The notes beneath the pieces were generated by a model. The model was given only the letters and a program-made list of their open reading frames with translations. It ran no database searches and had not been told where the DNA came from. The position numbers and the translations under genes are program-made. Source: Pseudoalteromonas shioyasakiensis (lineage in GTDB: Bacteria; Pseudomonadota; Gammaproteobacteria; Enterobacterales; Alteromonadaceae). Taken from it: a stretch of DNA of 64,000 bases. Location of the stretch: positions 1,384,001-1,448,000 of the forward strand of contig NZ_CP077770.1 in the NCBI RefSeq assembly GCF_019134595.1, given 5' to 3'. Shown piece after piece: positions 18,268 through 31,708 of this stretch; the first letter of the stretch is position 1, and each line of letters begins with the position of its first letter.

Positions 18268-19307
18268 TTAGTCAAAGACCGGGTGGCAAGGTAAAGGTAT
18301 CGCCACAGGTTGGCAAAACACTAAGCATATTTGCATTAACGCTTGGTAGGGGGCTACAAGGTTGCCTTGTTTATATGCGGCATCAAACTGAGCTAATTGT
18401 TTGGTAATTTGTTCGAGTACTTGAATGTTTAAGCGGTTTAAGGCCTGTTGTACAACAGCTTGTTGGTTTTTCCAAATATTATACTTTTTGTATAAATCAG
18501 CCATATTGGCACCACTTAAGCGCCCGTGTTGCATTGCCAGTAAGTTAGCGGCTTCTTTATTGATGGCCCAAAAAATACTCATGGCTTCAGTGTTATCGGT
18601 AGCCAGTTTAGCCATTACTTTAACTGCTTGTTCGGCGTGGCCATTTAATAAAGCATCACTCAAATCAAAAATATCAAATTTTGACTGATTTAGTAGCCCT
18701 TGCATCACAGCTTGTTGGTCAATTAGCTCACTACCATAAAGCAAAGATAGCTTTTCTAACTCTTGATGACAGGCAAGTAAATTACCTTCAGTGGCATCAA
18801 TTAAGCTTTGTTTCGCATTGTTATGAAGGTTTAAGTTTAAACGGTAGCATTGCTCATCTAACCAGCGGCTCAGGTGATTACCTGTTAATGGGTAACAAGG
18901 AACAAATAAGCCTTGCTTATCGAGGGCTTTAAACCAAGCACTGCGTTGAATATCTTGACTGGCTTTGGCGCCTTTTAAAACCAAAATTGTATCGGGATTA
19001 GCAAGCTCAACAAGCTGCTTAAAGATTTGGCTGCCTTGCGTACCTGGTTTTTGCTCGTTTAAATCAAACTCAATTAAGGTACGAGCGCTGAACAGTGACA
19101 TACTTTGGTATTGAGCAACAATTTCTTGCCAATCAAAACCCGGCATTAAGGTAAATTTTATTACCTCGTCAAAGCCTTGCTGTTTAGCTGCTTGGCGAAT
19201 TTGCATAACGCACTGAGCAATTTGATAAGGCTCTTCACCAAACACCATGTAAAAAGGCGCTAGGCCTTTTTTTAACTGGCTAGGAAGCTGGTTTGCATAA
19301 CAACGCA

Positions 19308-19308
<1 letters not shown>
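18268..19308 (-). CDS. holA: DNA polymerase III delta subunit
   Basis: HolA is the clamp-opening subunit of the polymerase III clamp loader. The 346-residue protein has the family start (MRCYANQLPSQLKKGLAPFY) with FGEEPYQIAQ soon after, the AAA+-like fold lacking ATPase motifs, and a helical C-terminal collar. The start overlaps the lptE stop by one base. Its place between lptE and nadD is the same as in E. coli. Confidence 0.94.
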
Positions 19309-22386
<3,078 letters not shown>

Positions 22387-22572
22387 CTACGATTCCAGAC
22401 TTCTTGCAAATTAATAAAAAATTGTCGATAAGGATAACCCAAAATACATGCTAATCACAGCGGCAAATAGGCGCTTTTGTTAATTTTCCAAGGAAATATA
22501 TTTTCAGGGCAGGTTAACCTATACTCAACTAGAATAACGATTGATTTTTCATCATTTTTGAAGGAGTAAACG
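22387..22572. promoter_or_regulatory. Divergent promoter region of leuS and the YbeL-like gene
   Basis: These 186 AT-rich bases separate two divergent genes, so both promoters should be here. I see a perfect AGGTTAACCT palindrome near 22511-22520. AAGGAG at 22561-22566 is the ribosome binding site of the plus-strand gene. I cannot assign promoter boxes with confidence. Confidence 0.4.
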
Positions 22573-23031
22573 ATGGCAGATTATAAATCTTGGCTTAGCG
22601 ATTTAAGTGCATGGCTCAAAGACGTAAAAGATCATGAGCTAAAAGATGCAATGGAAAAATTTGTTGAATCAGAGCAAGCACTTAAAGACTTAGGACAAGA
22701 AAAGCTCAATCAGTATCGTGACTATCTACAACGCGATATCGACCACATTAAAGAAAACGACAGTCACTATGATTCACTCGCATGGCTAGAGCTTAAAGAA
22801 TCGCTCTGGTATGAGTTATCGCACATTGAAGATAAAACCCAGCTCGAATGGCAAGCCTTAAACCAAGATTTTCAACACAATGGTGTTTATCAAGAGGGAG
22901 AATGGATAGCCATGGGCACATTAGTATGTAAAAATTGTCAGCATAGTTACGATGTTTACCATGCTACGCAAATTACTCCTTGTACTGAATGTGGCGGTAT
23001 TTATTTTCGCCGTAAGGCATTACAACCTTAA
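22573..23031 (+). CDS. ybeL: YbeL-like zinc-ribbon protein (DUF1451)
   Basis: A 152-residue cytoplasmic protein with a long charged helical N-terminal part (about residues 1-110). A C-terminal zinc ribbon is built from CKNCQHSY and CTECGGIYFRR, two CxxC pairs that can bind one zinc ion. This matches the DUF1451 family, of which E. coli YbeL is a member; ybeL is also the neighbour of leuS in E. coli. Its function is unknown. Confidence 0.88.
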   Translation: MADYKSWLSDLSAWLKDVKDHELKDAMEKFVESEQALKDLGQEKLNQYRDYLQRDIDHIKENDSHYDSLAWLELKESLWYELSHIEDKTQLEWQALNQDFQHNGVYQEGEWIAMGTLVCKNCQHSYDVYHATQITPCTECGGIYFRRKALQP

Positions 23032-23100
23032 TCAGTGACGCAGGCTTGTGCTGGGCGTTACCTATAATGCCCAGTCAAGACTGGGAAATAAGAAGTTAGA

Positions 23101-25503
23101 ATGACAAAAAAACTAATCCCTCTACCTGTTTCTGCGTTAGCGCCTAAGATTGCAGCAAGTCATGTTGCTACTTGTATGCAAAACCCATATCCAGAAGCGT
23201 TGCCATTTATTGGTCAACAACGTGCACAAAGTGCCCTCGACTTTTCACTCGGAATGGAATTACCGGGTTACAATGTTTATGTGATGGGTGAAGCGGCTCA
23301 TGGTCGTTACACCTTAGTAAAAGACAAACTCACAGCCCATTCAAAAGACCGCCCAACGCCTAATGAGTGGTTGTATGTTAACAACTATGATGACCACCGC
23401 GAGCCAATCGCGTTATTTATGCAAGCAGGTCAATCAAAGCAATTAGCTGACGATATAGATTCATTTATCGACGAAGTACTCGATACATTCCCCGCGGCTT
23501 TTGATAACCCAGGTTATCAACGCAAGAAAAAATCAATCGACCGTGAGTTTACCGATACTTACGATGCGGCAATTACTGCTGTTGAAATTGCCGCTCTTGA
23601 GCAAAGCGTGGCATTGATTGAAGAAAATGGTGTTGTTGGATTTGCGCCTTTAGTGAATGGTAAACAACTGAGCGACAGTGAATTTGCAGCCCTTGATGAG
23701 CCACTGCGTATCGAATTTTATGAGGTTATCGAAAAGCTTGAAGATGCGTTAATCGAAGCATTAATTGAGCTTCCTCGCTGGAAACGAGAGTCATCTGAAA
23801 AACTACGTAACCTTAAAAAATCAACTGCTGAGCTTGCTACTAAGCCACTAATAAAAGCCCTTGAACATAAATACGCTACGCACATTGGTGTATTACGTTA
23901 TTTAAAAGACATCCGTGAAGAAATCATTGATGCGGTACTTGAATGGCTCGACGATGATGAAAACGACGAAAACAAAGAAGACTTTGACCGTAAAGGGATG
24001 CTCACAGACTTCTTTGCGCCCAATATTCTAGTCGAATACAAAGAGGGCGATGCAGCCCCTGTGGTGTATGAGCCAAACCCGACTTTTGGCAACATTTTCG
24101 GCAAAATTGAATATGCGACTTCGCAAGGCTCGCTTATCACTAGTTACCGCTCAATTCAGCCAGGTGCACTGCATCGTGCTAATGGTGGCTATTTGATTAT
24201 GGATGCTGAGAAAGTCATGGCGAACCCACAAGTGTGGGATGGCCTTAAGCTGTCTTTAAAAACGCATCAAATCAAAAACGACTTACCCTATCAAGACAGC
24301 TCTGTGGGAAGTAGCTTTACGTTACGCCCGCAACTGATCCCTCTTGATGTAAAAATAGTGCTGCTAGGCTCTCGCGACCTTTATTACACCATTGGTGAGT
24401 ATGACGAAGAGTTTGCAGAGTTATTCCGTGTCCTTGCTGACTTTGATTATTACTTGCCAAGTAGCGATAAACTGCAATATCAGTTCATTACCAAGGTGAC
24501 TGAATATTGTCAGCAAACACTCAATTGCACCGTAAATGAAGCGGCCATGGCGAGGTTATTAAAGTTTAGTTATCGCCAAGCTGAGCACCATAACAAACTC
24601 TCAGCTCGTTTTGCTGATGTATTAGAGTTAGTGGCAGAAGCTAGTTTTTATGCCAAACAAGATGGCCAAACCGTGATTGATGCTCATCACATAGATGAAG
24701 CCATTGTTGGTAAGCAATACCGTACAGGGCAAATTTCAGAAACCATGCTGAGTGATATCAAAGAGGGGCAAATTTTAATTGCAACCGAAGGTCACGCAGT
24801 GGGCAAAGTAAATGGCTTAACTGTGCTGCACATTGGCGATACCTCATTTGGTACACCGGCACGCATAACAGCCACTGTGTACGCAGGTGCAGATGGCGTA
24901 ATTGACGTTGAACGTGAAGCCGAGCTGGGTAAAGCCATTCACTCAAAAGGGGTGATGCTATTAACTGGTTACTTAGGTAATAAGTATGCTCAGCAATTTA
25001 GCCTAACGCTCAGTGCCAATATCGCAATAGAGCAAAGCTATGGCTACATCGACGGTGATAGCGCCTCATTAGCAGAGCTGTGCGCACTTATATCAGCCAT
25101 TACGAACTTACCTATTAGCCAATCTATCGCACTGACGGGGTCAATTAACCAGCATGGAGATGTGCAATCAATTGGTGGCGTAAACGAGAAAATAGAAGGC
25201 TTCTTCAAACTTTGTAAAATGCGTGGCTTAACCGGTGAGCAAGGGGTGATTATTCCTAAATCAAACCAAGTTAATTTAGTGCTTGATGACGAAGTACTCG
25301 ATGCCGTTGAAAAAGGGCGCTTTAATATTTATGCCGTTGAAACGGTTGATCAAGCACTGAGCTTATTAATGGATAAAGACGCAGGTGAAATGACCGCAGA
25401 AGGCTACCCTGAAGGCTCTATAAACGCGCTAGCCTTAGCAAGGCTTGCCAATATTGCAGATATCGTAAATGGTGACAATGATGATGAGAAGGACGCAGAA
25501 TGA
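23101..25503 (+). CDS. Lon-family ATP-dependent protease (AAA_32 type, LonH/YcbZ-like)
   Basis: An 800-residue protein whose C-terminal third is a Lon (S16) protease domain with a Ser-Lys dyad: Ser654 in DGDSASLAE and Lys697 in GVNEKIEGF. The 43-residue spacing is the same as in E. coli Lon. The N-terminal part is of the AAA_32 type found in YcbZ-like proteins, with a helical charged insertion (about 120-300). The expected P-loop position reads GEAAHGRYT, which lacks the GK[ST] of a canonical Walker A. It is translationally coupled to an FKBP gene (ATGA overlap). Substrates are unknown; the call distinguishes it from housekeeping Lon, which has an N-terminal Lon-substrate domain absent here. 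Confidence 0.9.
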   Translation: MTKKLIPLPVSALAPKIAASHVATCMQNPYPEALPFIGQQRAQSALDFSLGMELPGYNVYVMGEAAHGRYTLVKDKLTAHSKDRPTPNEWLYVNNYDDHREPIALFMQAGQSKQLADDIDSFIDEVLDTFPAAFDNPGYQRKKKSIDREFTDTYDAAITAVEIAALEQSVALIEENGVVGFAPLVNGKQLSDSEFAALDEPLRIEFYEVIEKLEDALIEALIELPRWKRESSEKLRNLKKSTAELATKPLIKALEHKYATHIGVLRYLKDIREEIIDAVLEWLDDDENDENKEDFDRKGMLTDFFAPNILVEYKEGDAAPVVYEPNPTFGNIFGKIEYATSQGSLITSYRSIQPGALHRANGGYLIMDAEKVMANPQVWDGLKLSLKTHQIKNDLPYQDSSVGSSFTLRPQLIPLDVKIVLLGSRDLYYTIGEYDEEFAELFRVLADFDYYLPSSDKLQYQFITKVTEYCQQTLNCTVNEAAMARLLKFSYRQAEHHNKLSARFADVLELVAEASFYAKQDGQTVIDAHHIDEAIVGKQYRTGQISETMLSDIKEGQILIATEGHAVGKVNGLTVLHIGDTSFGTPARITATVYAGADGVIDVEREAELGKAIHSKGVMLLTGYLGNKYAQQFSLTLSANIAIEQSYGYIDGDSASLAELCALISAITNLPISQSIALTGSINQHGDVQSIGGVNEKIEGFFKLCKMRGLTGEQGVIIPKSNQVNLVLDDEVLDAVEKGRFNIYAVETVDQALSLLMDKDAGEMTAEGYPEGSINALALARLANIADIVNGDNDDEKDAE

Positions 25504-25976
25504 TTAATTTAATACTTTTACTGATCATTGGTATTTTTTGTTTTTTAATCTTTAAAAACAGTAAAAAGGCGAAGCTACAAGCCCTTGAAAATGAAAAGCT
25601 CGCCGCGGACTTTTTAGCAAATAACAGTAAAGCTGACGATGTTCATGAAACCGCATCTGGGCTGCAATACAAAATTGAGCAAAGTTCAGGGAATGACACA
25701 AAGCCAAGTGCAACCAGTAAAGTAAAGGTTCACTATCATGGCACGCTCATGGATGGCAGTGTTTTTGACAGCTCAGTGGTAAGAAACTCACCAATCAGTT
25801 TTGGTTTAAATCAAGTCATTGCAGGTTGGACTGAGGGCTTACAGCTAATGAACGAAGGGGATAAGTTTACCTTTTATATCCCGCCACAGCTTGCATATGG
25901 CCGTAAACGCGTAGGCAGCATTCCAGCAGGCTCGCTACTTATATTTGATGTAGAGTTGATTAAGATAGAATCTTAA
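25500..25976 (+). CDS. Membrane-anchored FKBP-type peptidyl-prolyl isomerase
   Basis: A 158-residue protein with a single N-terminal transmembrane segment (MINLILLLIIGIFCFLIF), a short charged linker and an FKBP domain from about residue 50. The domain shows the family order SGLQYKI, VKVHYHGTLMDGSVFDSS, PISFGLNQVIAGWTEGLQLM, IPPQLAYG and IPAGSLLIFDVEL. The first residues after the helix are KNSKKAK, so by the positive-inside rule the domain may face the cytoplasm. Its ATG overlaps the protease stop codon, which suggests the two act together. Confidence 0.9.
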   Translation: MINLILLLIIGIFCFLIFKNSKKAKLQALENEKLAADFLANNSKADDVHETASGLQYKIEQSSGNDTKPSATSKVKVHYHGTLMDGSVFDSSVVRNSPISFGLNQVIAGWTEGLQLMNEGDKFTFYIPPQLAYGRKRVGSIPAGSLLIFDVELIKIES

Positions 25977-25982
25977 AATGTT

Positions 25983-26010
25983 AAAAAGGCTTCATCATGA
26001 AGCCTTTTTT
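25983..26010. terminator. Bidirectional terminator between the FKBP gene and lnt
   Basis: AAGGCTTCA and TGAAGCCTT form the stem with A and T tracts on both sides, between convergent genes. Confidence 0.85.
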
Positions 26011-26015
26011 AATTG

Positions 26016-27575
26016 TTATTTCTTAACCCTAACAAGCAAACCAACAGCACTGAGTAACATCACTACCGCCCACACTGGCCAATTGCCGTATTGACTATAA
26101 ATACTATCGCCTTTGATTAAAGTGATATTGGCCTCAAGTACATCAGCTTTAAATTGTGGCATAGCTAATTGTGATTTAGCGATAGGGTCGTAAACGGCGC
26201 TAATACCATTATTCGTCACACGAATTAGTGGGCGCTGTAACTCTAGGGCGCGCATGCGTGCTATTTGCATATGTTGATGCGGGCCGTGAGAGTCACCAAA
26301 CCATGCATCGTTACTCACCGTGAATAAAATGTCGGAGTCACTGCGATAATTACCACGAACCAACTCAGAAAAAGCAATTTCATAGCAAATAGCCGGTAAA
26401 ATATTTAAGCCATTTGCGCGTAAATTGTTTTGCACTTCATCGCCACGAGTGAAAGATGACATAGGTAAATCAAACAGTGGCGCAATTGGACGCAAGAAGT
26501 CCTGAAACGGCACAAACTCACCAATAGGTAATAACTGATGCTTTTGATAGCGGTTTTTACCTAAATATTGATAGTGGCCTTCACTGTCATCGGGTTCTTT
26601 TTTACCAAGCACTATTAAGGTATTAAAAATGTTACGCGTGTCGTATTGGTAATCAACGATACCGGTAATAAGCGCGGTGTCATTAAAGGTTGCGGCACTA
26701 TCAAGGCCTGTTAAATATTCGGTTGATAAAGCTTCAAGTTCAGGCACAGCAGCTTCTGGCCAAACAATTAAATCAGCATTCCAATGTAGGCGAGTCATAT
26801 CTTGGTATTTGCTCATAGTCGTCCAAAACTCAGACGGCTCAAAGCGAAGATGCTGTTTAATATTGCCCTGCACCAGTACTGTTTTAATGGTTTTGTCTTG
26901 GTAGTGTAGCTGGCTGCTGCTTGCAATCGTATATAAGCCAGCTAATAGAGCTACAGAGGCGATAAGTGGTTTGCCATCTTTGCTAGCTAGGTGATATAAA
27001 GCAAACGCAATTAACATACATACAAGCGTAATCCCAAACTCACCAATCACTGGGGCTAAAAAATTAAGTGGGCTGTCTGTTTGCGTATAACCAAAACTCA
27101 GCCACGGAAAGCCCGTTAGCAATGTGCCACGTAAGTACTCTGTGGTTGCTATAGCGGCGAGTAACCAACATATAAAGCTATATGGGCCTTTAGCAAGGCG
27201 AGTTGCCAGCCAAGTAGCTAATGCAGGATAAAGGGCTAAATAAGCACAAAGCAGCACCATTAACGAAAGTGATGCGATTAATGGCATGCCACCAAAGGTC
27301 GCTATTGAAACATGTACCCAGCTTATACCTGCACCAAACCAACCTAAACCAAATATAAAGCCATATTTAGCACTTTGTTTAGCGGCTAATTTACCGTTTG
27401 CGAGAGGGTTAATGCAGTAGAGTAGAGCACCAAGGGAAAGAAAAGTTATAAACCATAGGTTATAGGGGGCGTAACTTAAGGTTAAAAAGAGGCCCGCAAC
27501 AAGTGCGAGCCAGGCTTTTTTATCTTTTGCAAGGTGACTTAGGTTAGTTAGCAGTTTCTTCACTGTCGTTATCAT
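26016..27575 (-). CDS. lnt: Apolipoprotein N-acyltransferase
   Basis: Lnt adds the third acyl chain to lipoproteins in the inner membrane, after Lgt and LspA. The 519-residue protein has several N-terminal transmembrane helices and a periplasmic nitrilase-like domain. The catalytic triad is Glu264 (VWPEAAVPEL), Lys335 (NRYQKHQLLPIGEF) and Cys387 (ICYEIAF); Lys335 and Cys387 are the E. coli positions. The start overlaps the corC end by 32 bases. The many lipoproteins in this window (LptE, RlpA, MltD, LolB, the M28 peptidase) are its likely substrates. Confidence 0.96.
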   Translation of the reverse strand: MITTVKKLLTNLSHLAKDKKAWLALVAGLFLTLSYAPYNLWFITFLSLGALLYCINPLANGKLAAKQSAKYGFIFGLGWFGAGISWVHVSIATFGGMPLIASLSLMVLLCAYLALYPALATWLATRLAKGPYSFICWLLAAIATTEYLRGTLLTGFPWLSFGYTQTDSPLNFLAPVIGEFGITLVCMLIAFALYHLASKDGKPLIASVALLAGLYTIASSSQLHYQDKTIKTVLVQGNIKQHLRFEPSEFWTTMSKYQDMTRLHWNADLIVWPEAAVPELEALSTEYLTGLDSAATFNDTALITGIVDYQYDTRNIFNTLIVLGKKEPDDSEGHYQYLGKNRYQKHQLLPIGEFVPFQDFLRPIAPLFDLPMSSFTRGDEVQNNLRANGLNILPAICYEIAFSELVRGNYRSDSDILFTVSNDAWFGDSHGPHQHMQIARMRALELQRPLIRVTNNGISAVYDPIAKSQLAMPQFKADVLEANITLIKGDSIYSQYGNWPVWAVVMLLSAVGLLVRVKK

Positions 27576-28428
27576 CAGCCTTTGGAATGGTGACTTGCAA
27601 TTGTAAGATACGGCGGTTATCTGCGTTAGTGACTTTAAATTGTAAGCCTTCTACCTCGATTGTTTCACCACGGCTTGGCATGTGGCCAAATGCATGTAAA
27701 ACAATACCACCTATGGTGTCAGCATCTGAGGTGCTGTAACCAGTTTTAAAATACTCGTTAAAGTCATCAACTTCGGTCAACGCTTGCACAGCGTAAACGT
27801 GTTTTGCAACTTGGCGAATATCTTGTAGGTCTTCACTTTCATCGTGCTCGTCTTCGATTTCACCAACGATGATTTCAAGGATATCTTCGATAGTGACAAG
27901 ACCAGACACACCACCATACTCATCAATAACAATCGCCATGTGGTAACGTTGTTGACGGAACTCATTAAGCAGCGTGTCTACACGTTTACTTTCAGGCACT
28001 ACAACTGCAGGACGCAAATATTCACGTAAAGAAGGCAGTTGCTCATCTTTATTGATGATCAGTGGTAATAAATCTTTTGCTAATAAAATACCTTCAACAT
28101 GGTCTTTGTCTTCACATACCACAGGAAAACGTGAATGTGTTGAATCAACCATCATAGGTAATAGCTCTTCTAATGGTGTATCAACCTCTAAGGTTACCAT
28201 TTGCGAGCGTGGGATCATGATGTCCCGCACTTTCAGCTCTGATACACCTAGCACCCCTTCAATCATATCTTTGGTTTCAGGGTCGATAAGGTCGCGTTCT
28301 TGCGCATCGGCAATTACTTCTACCAGCTCTTCTCTATTCTGGGGTTCCCCTTGCAACATTTGGGCTATGCGGCCCAGCCACGTTTTGCCAGAAGAACCCT
28401 GGCTAGTTTGCGAGTTGTCGTCGCTCAT
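27544..28428 (-). CDS. corC: CorC/YbeX CBS-domain transporter-associated protein
   Basis: A 294-residue soluble protein with a pair of CBS domains (from [13 protein letters not shown] and from [20 protein letters not shown]) and a C-terminal CorC_HlyC domain. CorC was linked to magnesium and cobalt efflux with CorA, and YbeX has been connected to ribosome metabolism; sequence alone cannot decide. It lies 22 bases after ybeY and overlaps lnt, the conserved phoH-ybeY-corC-lnt order. Confidence 0.93.
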   Translation of the reverse strand: MSDDNSQTSQGSSGKTWLGRIAQMLQGEPQNREELVEVIADAQERDLIDPETKDMIEGVLGVSELKVRDIMIPRSQMVTLEVDTPLEELLPMMVDSTHSRFPVVCEDKDHVEGILLAKDLLPLIINKDEQLPSLREYLRPAVVVPESKRVDTLLNEFRQQRYHMAIVIDEYGGVSGLVTIEDILEIIVGEIEDEHDESEDLQDIRQVAKHVYAVQALTEVDDFNEYFKTGYSTSDADTIGGIVLHAFGHMPSRGETIEVEGLQFKVTNADNRRILQLQVTIPKADDNDSEETAN

Positions 28429-28450
28429 TGCGTCTAATTGCTCCGTTAAT

Positions 28451-28906
28451 TTAAATATCGTCTCGATATGGGTCAGCGATGTTCAGATCGGCAAGTAATT
28501 GCTTTTCTATGCTTTCCATTTCAAGTGCATCTTCGTCCTTTATATGGTCAAATCCAAGTAAATGCAAGCATCCATGGATAACCATATGGGCAAAATGGTC
28601 GTGAAAGGTTTTTTCTTGCTCAATTGATTCGGCTAAAACAATAGCCGGACAAATGATTAAATCACCTACTAAAGGTAACTCAATGCCCGGTGGTGCTTCA
28701 AACGGAAAAGATAAGACATTAGTCGGTTTATCTTTGCCACGGTAATCATTGTTGAGCTGCTGGCTTTGTGTTTCATCGCTGATCACTATGGTCAGCTCTG
28801 CATCTTCACGGTAGTTGCTAAGGGCTTTGTCAGCCCATAGCTGGAATTGTTCAAAGCTTGGTAAGTCGTCAAACTCACAGGCTATTTGTAAATCTAATTC
28901 GGTCAC
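28451..28906 (-). CDS. ybeY: Endoribonuclease YbeY
   Basis: YbeY is a single-strand-specific metallo-endoribonuclease needed for 16S rRNA 3' end maturation and 70S quality control. The 151-residue protein carries the zinc-binding motif [15 protein letters not shown] (three histidines) and the arginine-containing region near [20 protein letters not shown] (about residues 41-60). It overlaps phoH by 4 bases (ATGA). Confidence 0.95.
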   Translation of the reverse strand: MTELDLQIACEFDDLPSFEQFQLWADKALSNYREDAELTIVISDETQSQQLNNDYRGKDKPTNVLSFPFEAPPGIELPLVGDLIICPAIVLAESIEQEKTFHDHFAHMVIHGCLHLLGFDHIKDEDALEMESIEKQLLADLNIADPYRDDI

Positions 28907-29955
28907 GAGTTTGCTTCTTGTTGGTTTGCTTGCGCTTCTTTCGCACGTTGCTTTTCAGCACGTTTTAAACGTTCTGCTTCATCGTTACGCTCATAAGCTT
29001 CAACGATACGAGCAACAACCGGGTGGCGAACCACATCGTGTGATTGGAAGAAGTTAAAGCTAATTTCATCTACACCGTTTAATACTTCGATGGCATGACG
29101 TAGGCCTGAGCGGGCACCGCGCGGTAAATCGACTTGTGTAATATCACCCGTGATCACCGCTTTTGAATTAAAACCAATACGGGTTAAGAACATTTTCATT
29201 TGTTCTGCTGTGGTGTTTTGGCTTTCATCAAGAATAATAAATGCGTCATTAAGCGTACGGCCACGCATGTAGGCAAGGGGCGCAACTTCAATCACGTTTT
29301 TCTCAATCAGTTTTTCAACTCGTTCAAAACCCAGCATTTCAAATAACGCATCGTATAAAGGTCGTAAATACGGGTCGATTTTTTGGCTTAAGTCACCTGG
29401 TAAAAAGCCTAGCTTTTCACCTGCTTCAACCGCAGGACGGGTTAATAAAATACGGCGAATTTCTTGACGCTCTAAGGCATCAACAGCTGCAGCAACCGCT
29501 AAATAAGTTTTACCTGTACCGGCCGGGCCAATACCAAAGGTAATATCGTGGTGCAAAATATTTGCAACATACACGCCTTGATTATCATTGCGCGGTTTAA
29601 TAACGCCACGGCGAGTTTTAATCACCATGTCTTTGCCATATACACCTGGGTTTTCATCTTGCTCAAGCGCATTTGATTCGCTAATTGCCAAATGTACGGC
29701 TTCAGGTTCAATTTCGCCAATCAGGCCGCGAATAGGTTGAGTTTCAATATAGAGGTTTTTTAGTATCTCAACAGCCGCAGCTGCAAGGTGCAGTTTACCG
29801 GTTACTCTGAAGAAATTATCACGGTGTGCAATCTCAACACCAAGGCGGCGTTCAATTTGCTTAATGTTTTCGTCAAACGGACCACATAAAGATGAAAGGC
29901 GTTTGTTGTCGGCGGGTTCTAAATAAATCTCTAATGTTTTTAACTGATTACTCAA
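28903..29955 (-). CDS. ybeZ: PhoH-like ATPase YbeZ
   Basis: A 350-residue PhoH-family protein with a KH-like N-terminal region and a P-loop domain. It has Walker [12 protein letters not shown] (near residue 142) and Walker [12 protein letters not shown]. YbeZ is a proposed partner of YbeY, and the 4-base gene overlap supports this. The C-terminal 25 residues are highly charged ([20 protein letters not shown]). It lies 49 bases after miaB on the same strand. Confidence 0.94.
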   Translation of the reverse strand: MSNQLKTLEIYLEPADNKRLSSLCGPFDENIKQIERRLGVEIAHRDNFFRVTGKLHLAAAAVEILKNLYIETQPIRGLIGEIEPEAVHLAISESNALEQDENPGVYGKDMVIKTRRGVIKPRNDNQGVYVANILHHDITFGIGPAGTGKTYLAVAAAVDALERQEIRRILLTRPAVEAGEKLGFLPGDLSQKIDPYLRPLYDALFEMLGFERVEKLIEKNVIEVAPLAYMRGRTLNDAFIILDESQNTTAEQMKMFLTRIGFNSKAVITGDITQVDLPRGARSGLRHAIEVLNGVDEISFNFFQSHDVVRHPVVARIVEAYERNDEAERLKRAEKQRAKEAQANQQEANS

Positions 29956-30004
29956 AATTGCTTCCTATTGATGGGTGCAGGCTGTGCCTGCACCAAATGT
30001 CACC

Positions 30005-31450
30005 CTAAGGTACGAAAGTAGCAACGCCAATTTCGTTAGGGGCCGTAGCAGCCTCAGCTTCAGCAGCTTTATTTAAAATCGCTGAAGGTGCCACATCACG
30101 GCGTAAGTTCATTTCTGATTCTGTACGAATTAATTCACCACGTAAAGAGTTTGGCAATGCTTCTGTAATACGTACATCAACGAATTGACCGATCACTGAG
30201 TGAGGGCCTTCAAAGTTAACCACTCGGTTGTTCTCAGTACGGCCACGTAATTCCATTGGGTTCTTCTTAGAAGGACCTTCAACTAGGATACGCTGTTCGG
30301 TATCAAACATTTGGCGGCTGATTTGCTGCGCCATTTGCGTGATACGGTTTTGCAGAATGTATAAACGTTCTTTTTTCTCTTGCTCTGTTACGTCATCTGG
30401 TAAATCAGCAGCAGGCGTACCAGGGCGCGCACTGTAGATGAAGCTAAAGCTCATATCAAAACCAATATCATTGATAAGGTTCATAGTTGCTTCAAAGTCC
30501 GCTTTGCTTTCGCCTGGGAAACCAATGATGAAGTCTGAAGACATGCTTAGGTTAGGGCGAATTTTACGTAACTTACGAATCGTAGATTTGTACTCGAGTG
30601 CAGTGTGACCACGTTTCATAAGGTTAAGAACACGGTCTGAACCACTTTGCACTGGTAAGTGTAGGTGGTCAACAAGCTCAGGTACGTCTGCGTACGCATC
30701 AATGATATCTGGCGTAAATTCTACAGGGTGTGATGTGGTGTAACGAATACGGTCAATACCGTCAATCGCAGCGACATAACGTAGTAGGTCAGAGAAGTAA
30801 CAAATTTCACCGTCGTGAGTTTCACCACGATACGCATTTACGTTTTGACCAAGTAGGTTTACTTCGCGAACACCTTGCTCTGCAAGTTGGGCAACTTCAA
30901 GTAATACGTCATCAAGTGGGCGGCTTACTTCTTCACCACGCGTGTAAGGTACTACGCAGAATGTACAGTATTTAGAACAACCTTCCATAATTGATACAAA
31001 CGCAGTTGGGCCTTCCGCTTTTGGCTCAGGTAAACGGTCGAACTTTTCAATCTCAGGGAATGAAACGTCAACTACCGAGCTGCTGTCGCCACTTTGCACT
31101 TGCTTAATCATTTCAGGTAAGCGGTGTAATGTTTGCGGGCCAAAGATTACATCAACAAACGGTGCACGTTGACGAATTGAGTCACCTTCTTGCGATGCAA
31201 CACAGCCACCAACACCAATGATTAAGTCAGGTTTGTCGTCTTTTAATAGTTTCCAACGGCCAAGCTGATGGAATACTTTCTCTTGTGCCTTTTCACGGAT
31301 TGAACAGGTATTGAGTAAGATCACGTCAGCGTCTTCAGCTTCTTCAGTTAACTGATAGCCGTTAGTCGCATCTAGTAGATCAGCCATTTTCTGAGAGTCG
31401 TACTCGTTCATCTGACAACCCCAGGTTTTAATATGCAGCTTTTTACTCAT
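30005..31450 (-). CDS. miaB: tRNA-2-methylthio-N6-dimethylallyladenosine synthase MiaB
   Basis: MiaB is a radical SAM methylthiotransferase that modifies i6A37 in tRNAs reading UNN codons. The 481-residue protein has the N-terminal auxiliary-cluster domain (Cys12 in [10 protein letters not shown], Cys49 in LLNTCSIRE, a third in GVGGCVASQ), the radical SAM cysteines in [10 protein letters not shown], and a C-terminal TRAM domain. It is divergent from ubiF, as in E. coli. Leucine tRNAs with A37 modification are encoded next door but are a different gene set; no direct link is claimed. Confidence 0.96.
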   Translation of the reverse strand: MSKKLHIKTWGCQMNEYDSQKMADLLDATNGYQLTEEAEDADVILLNTCSIREKAQEKVFHQLGRWKLLKDDKPDLIIGVGGCVASQEGDSIRQRAPFVDVIFGPQTLHRLPEMIKQVQSGDSSSVVDVSFPEIEKFDRLPEPKAEGPTAFVSIMEGCSKYCTFCVVPYTRGEEVSRPLDDVLLEVAQLAEQGVREVNLLGQNVNAYRGETHDGEICYFSDLLRYVAAIDGIDRIRYTTSHPVEFTPDIIDAYADVPELVDHLHLPVQSGSDRVLNLMKRGHTALEYKSTIRKLRKIRPNLSMSSDFIIGFPGESKADFEATMNLINDIGFDMSFSFIYSARPGTPAADLPDDVTEQEKKERLYILQNRITQMAQQISRQMFDTEQRILVEGPSKKNPMELRGRTENNRVVNFEGPHSVIGQFVDVRITEALPNSLRGELIRTESEMNLRRDVAPSAILNKAAEAEAATAPNEIGVATFVP

Positions 31451-31708
31451 TGAAATATAGCCTCGTTTTCAATTCGGTAGTGACACAAAAATGTGTTAGA
31501 AACAGGATTAAGTGGCAAGTATGCCGACTTAAAGGACGCGTATTTTAGCTGGATACCCGCACAGATCCAAGTATAGTTTTTATCTTTGTGGTGTGAAATC
31601 AAACAAGTCACTGTTTTGAAATTCATAAGCGGTAAATGCACTGACACACAATATTGAATTACGTTACAATTTATCCCGTATTTAAATAGCCAAATGAGCG
31701 AATATTAA
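31451..31708. promoter_or_regulatory. Divergent spacer between miaB and ubiF
   Basis: This 258-base AT-rich region has no credible gene and should hold both divergent promoters. I could not assign promoter boxes or an operator. Confidence 0.35.
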
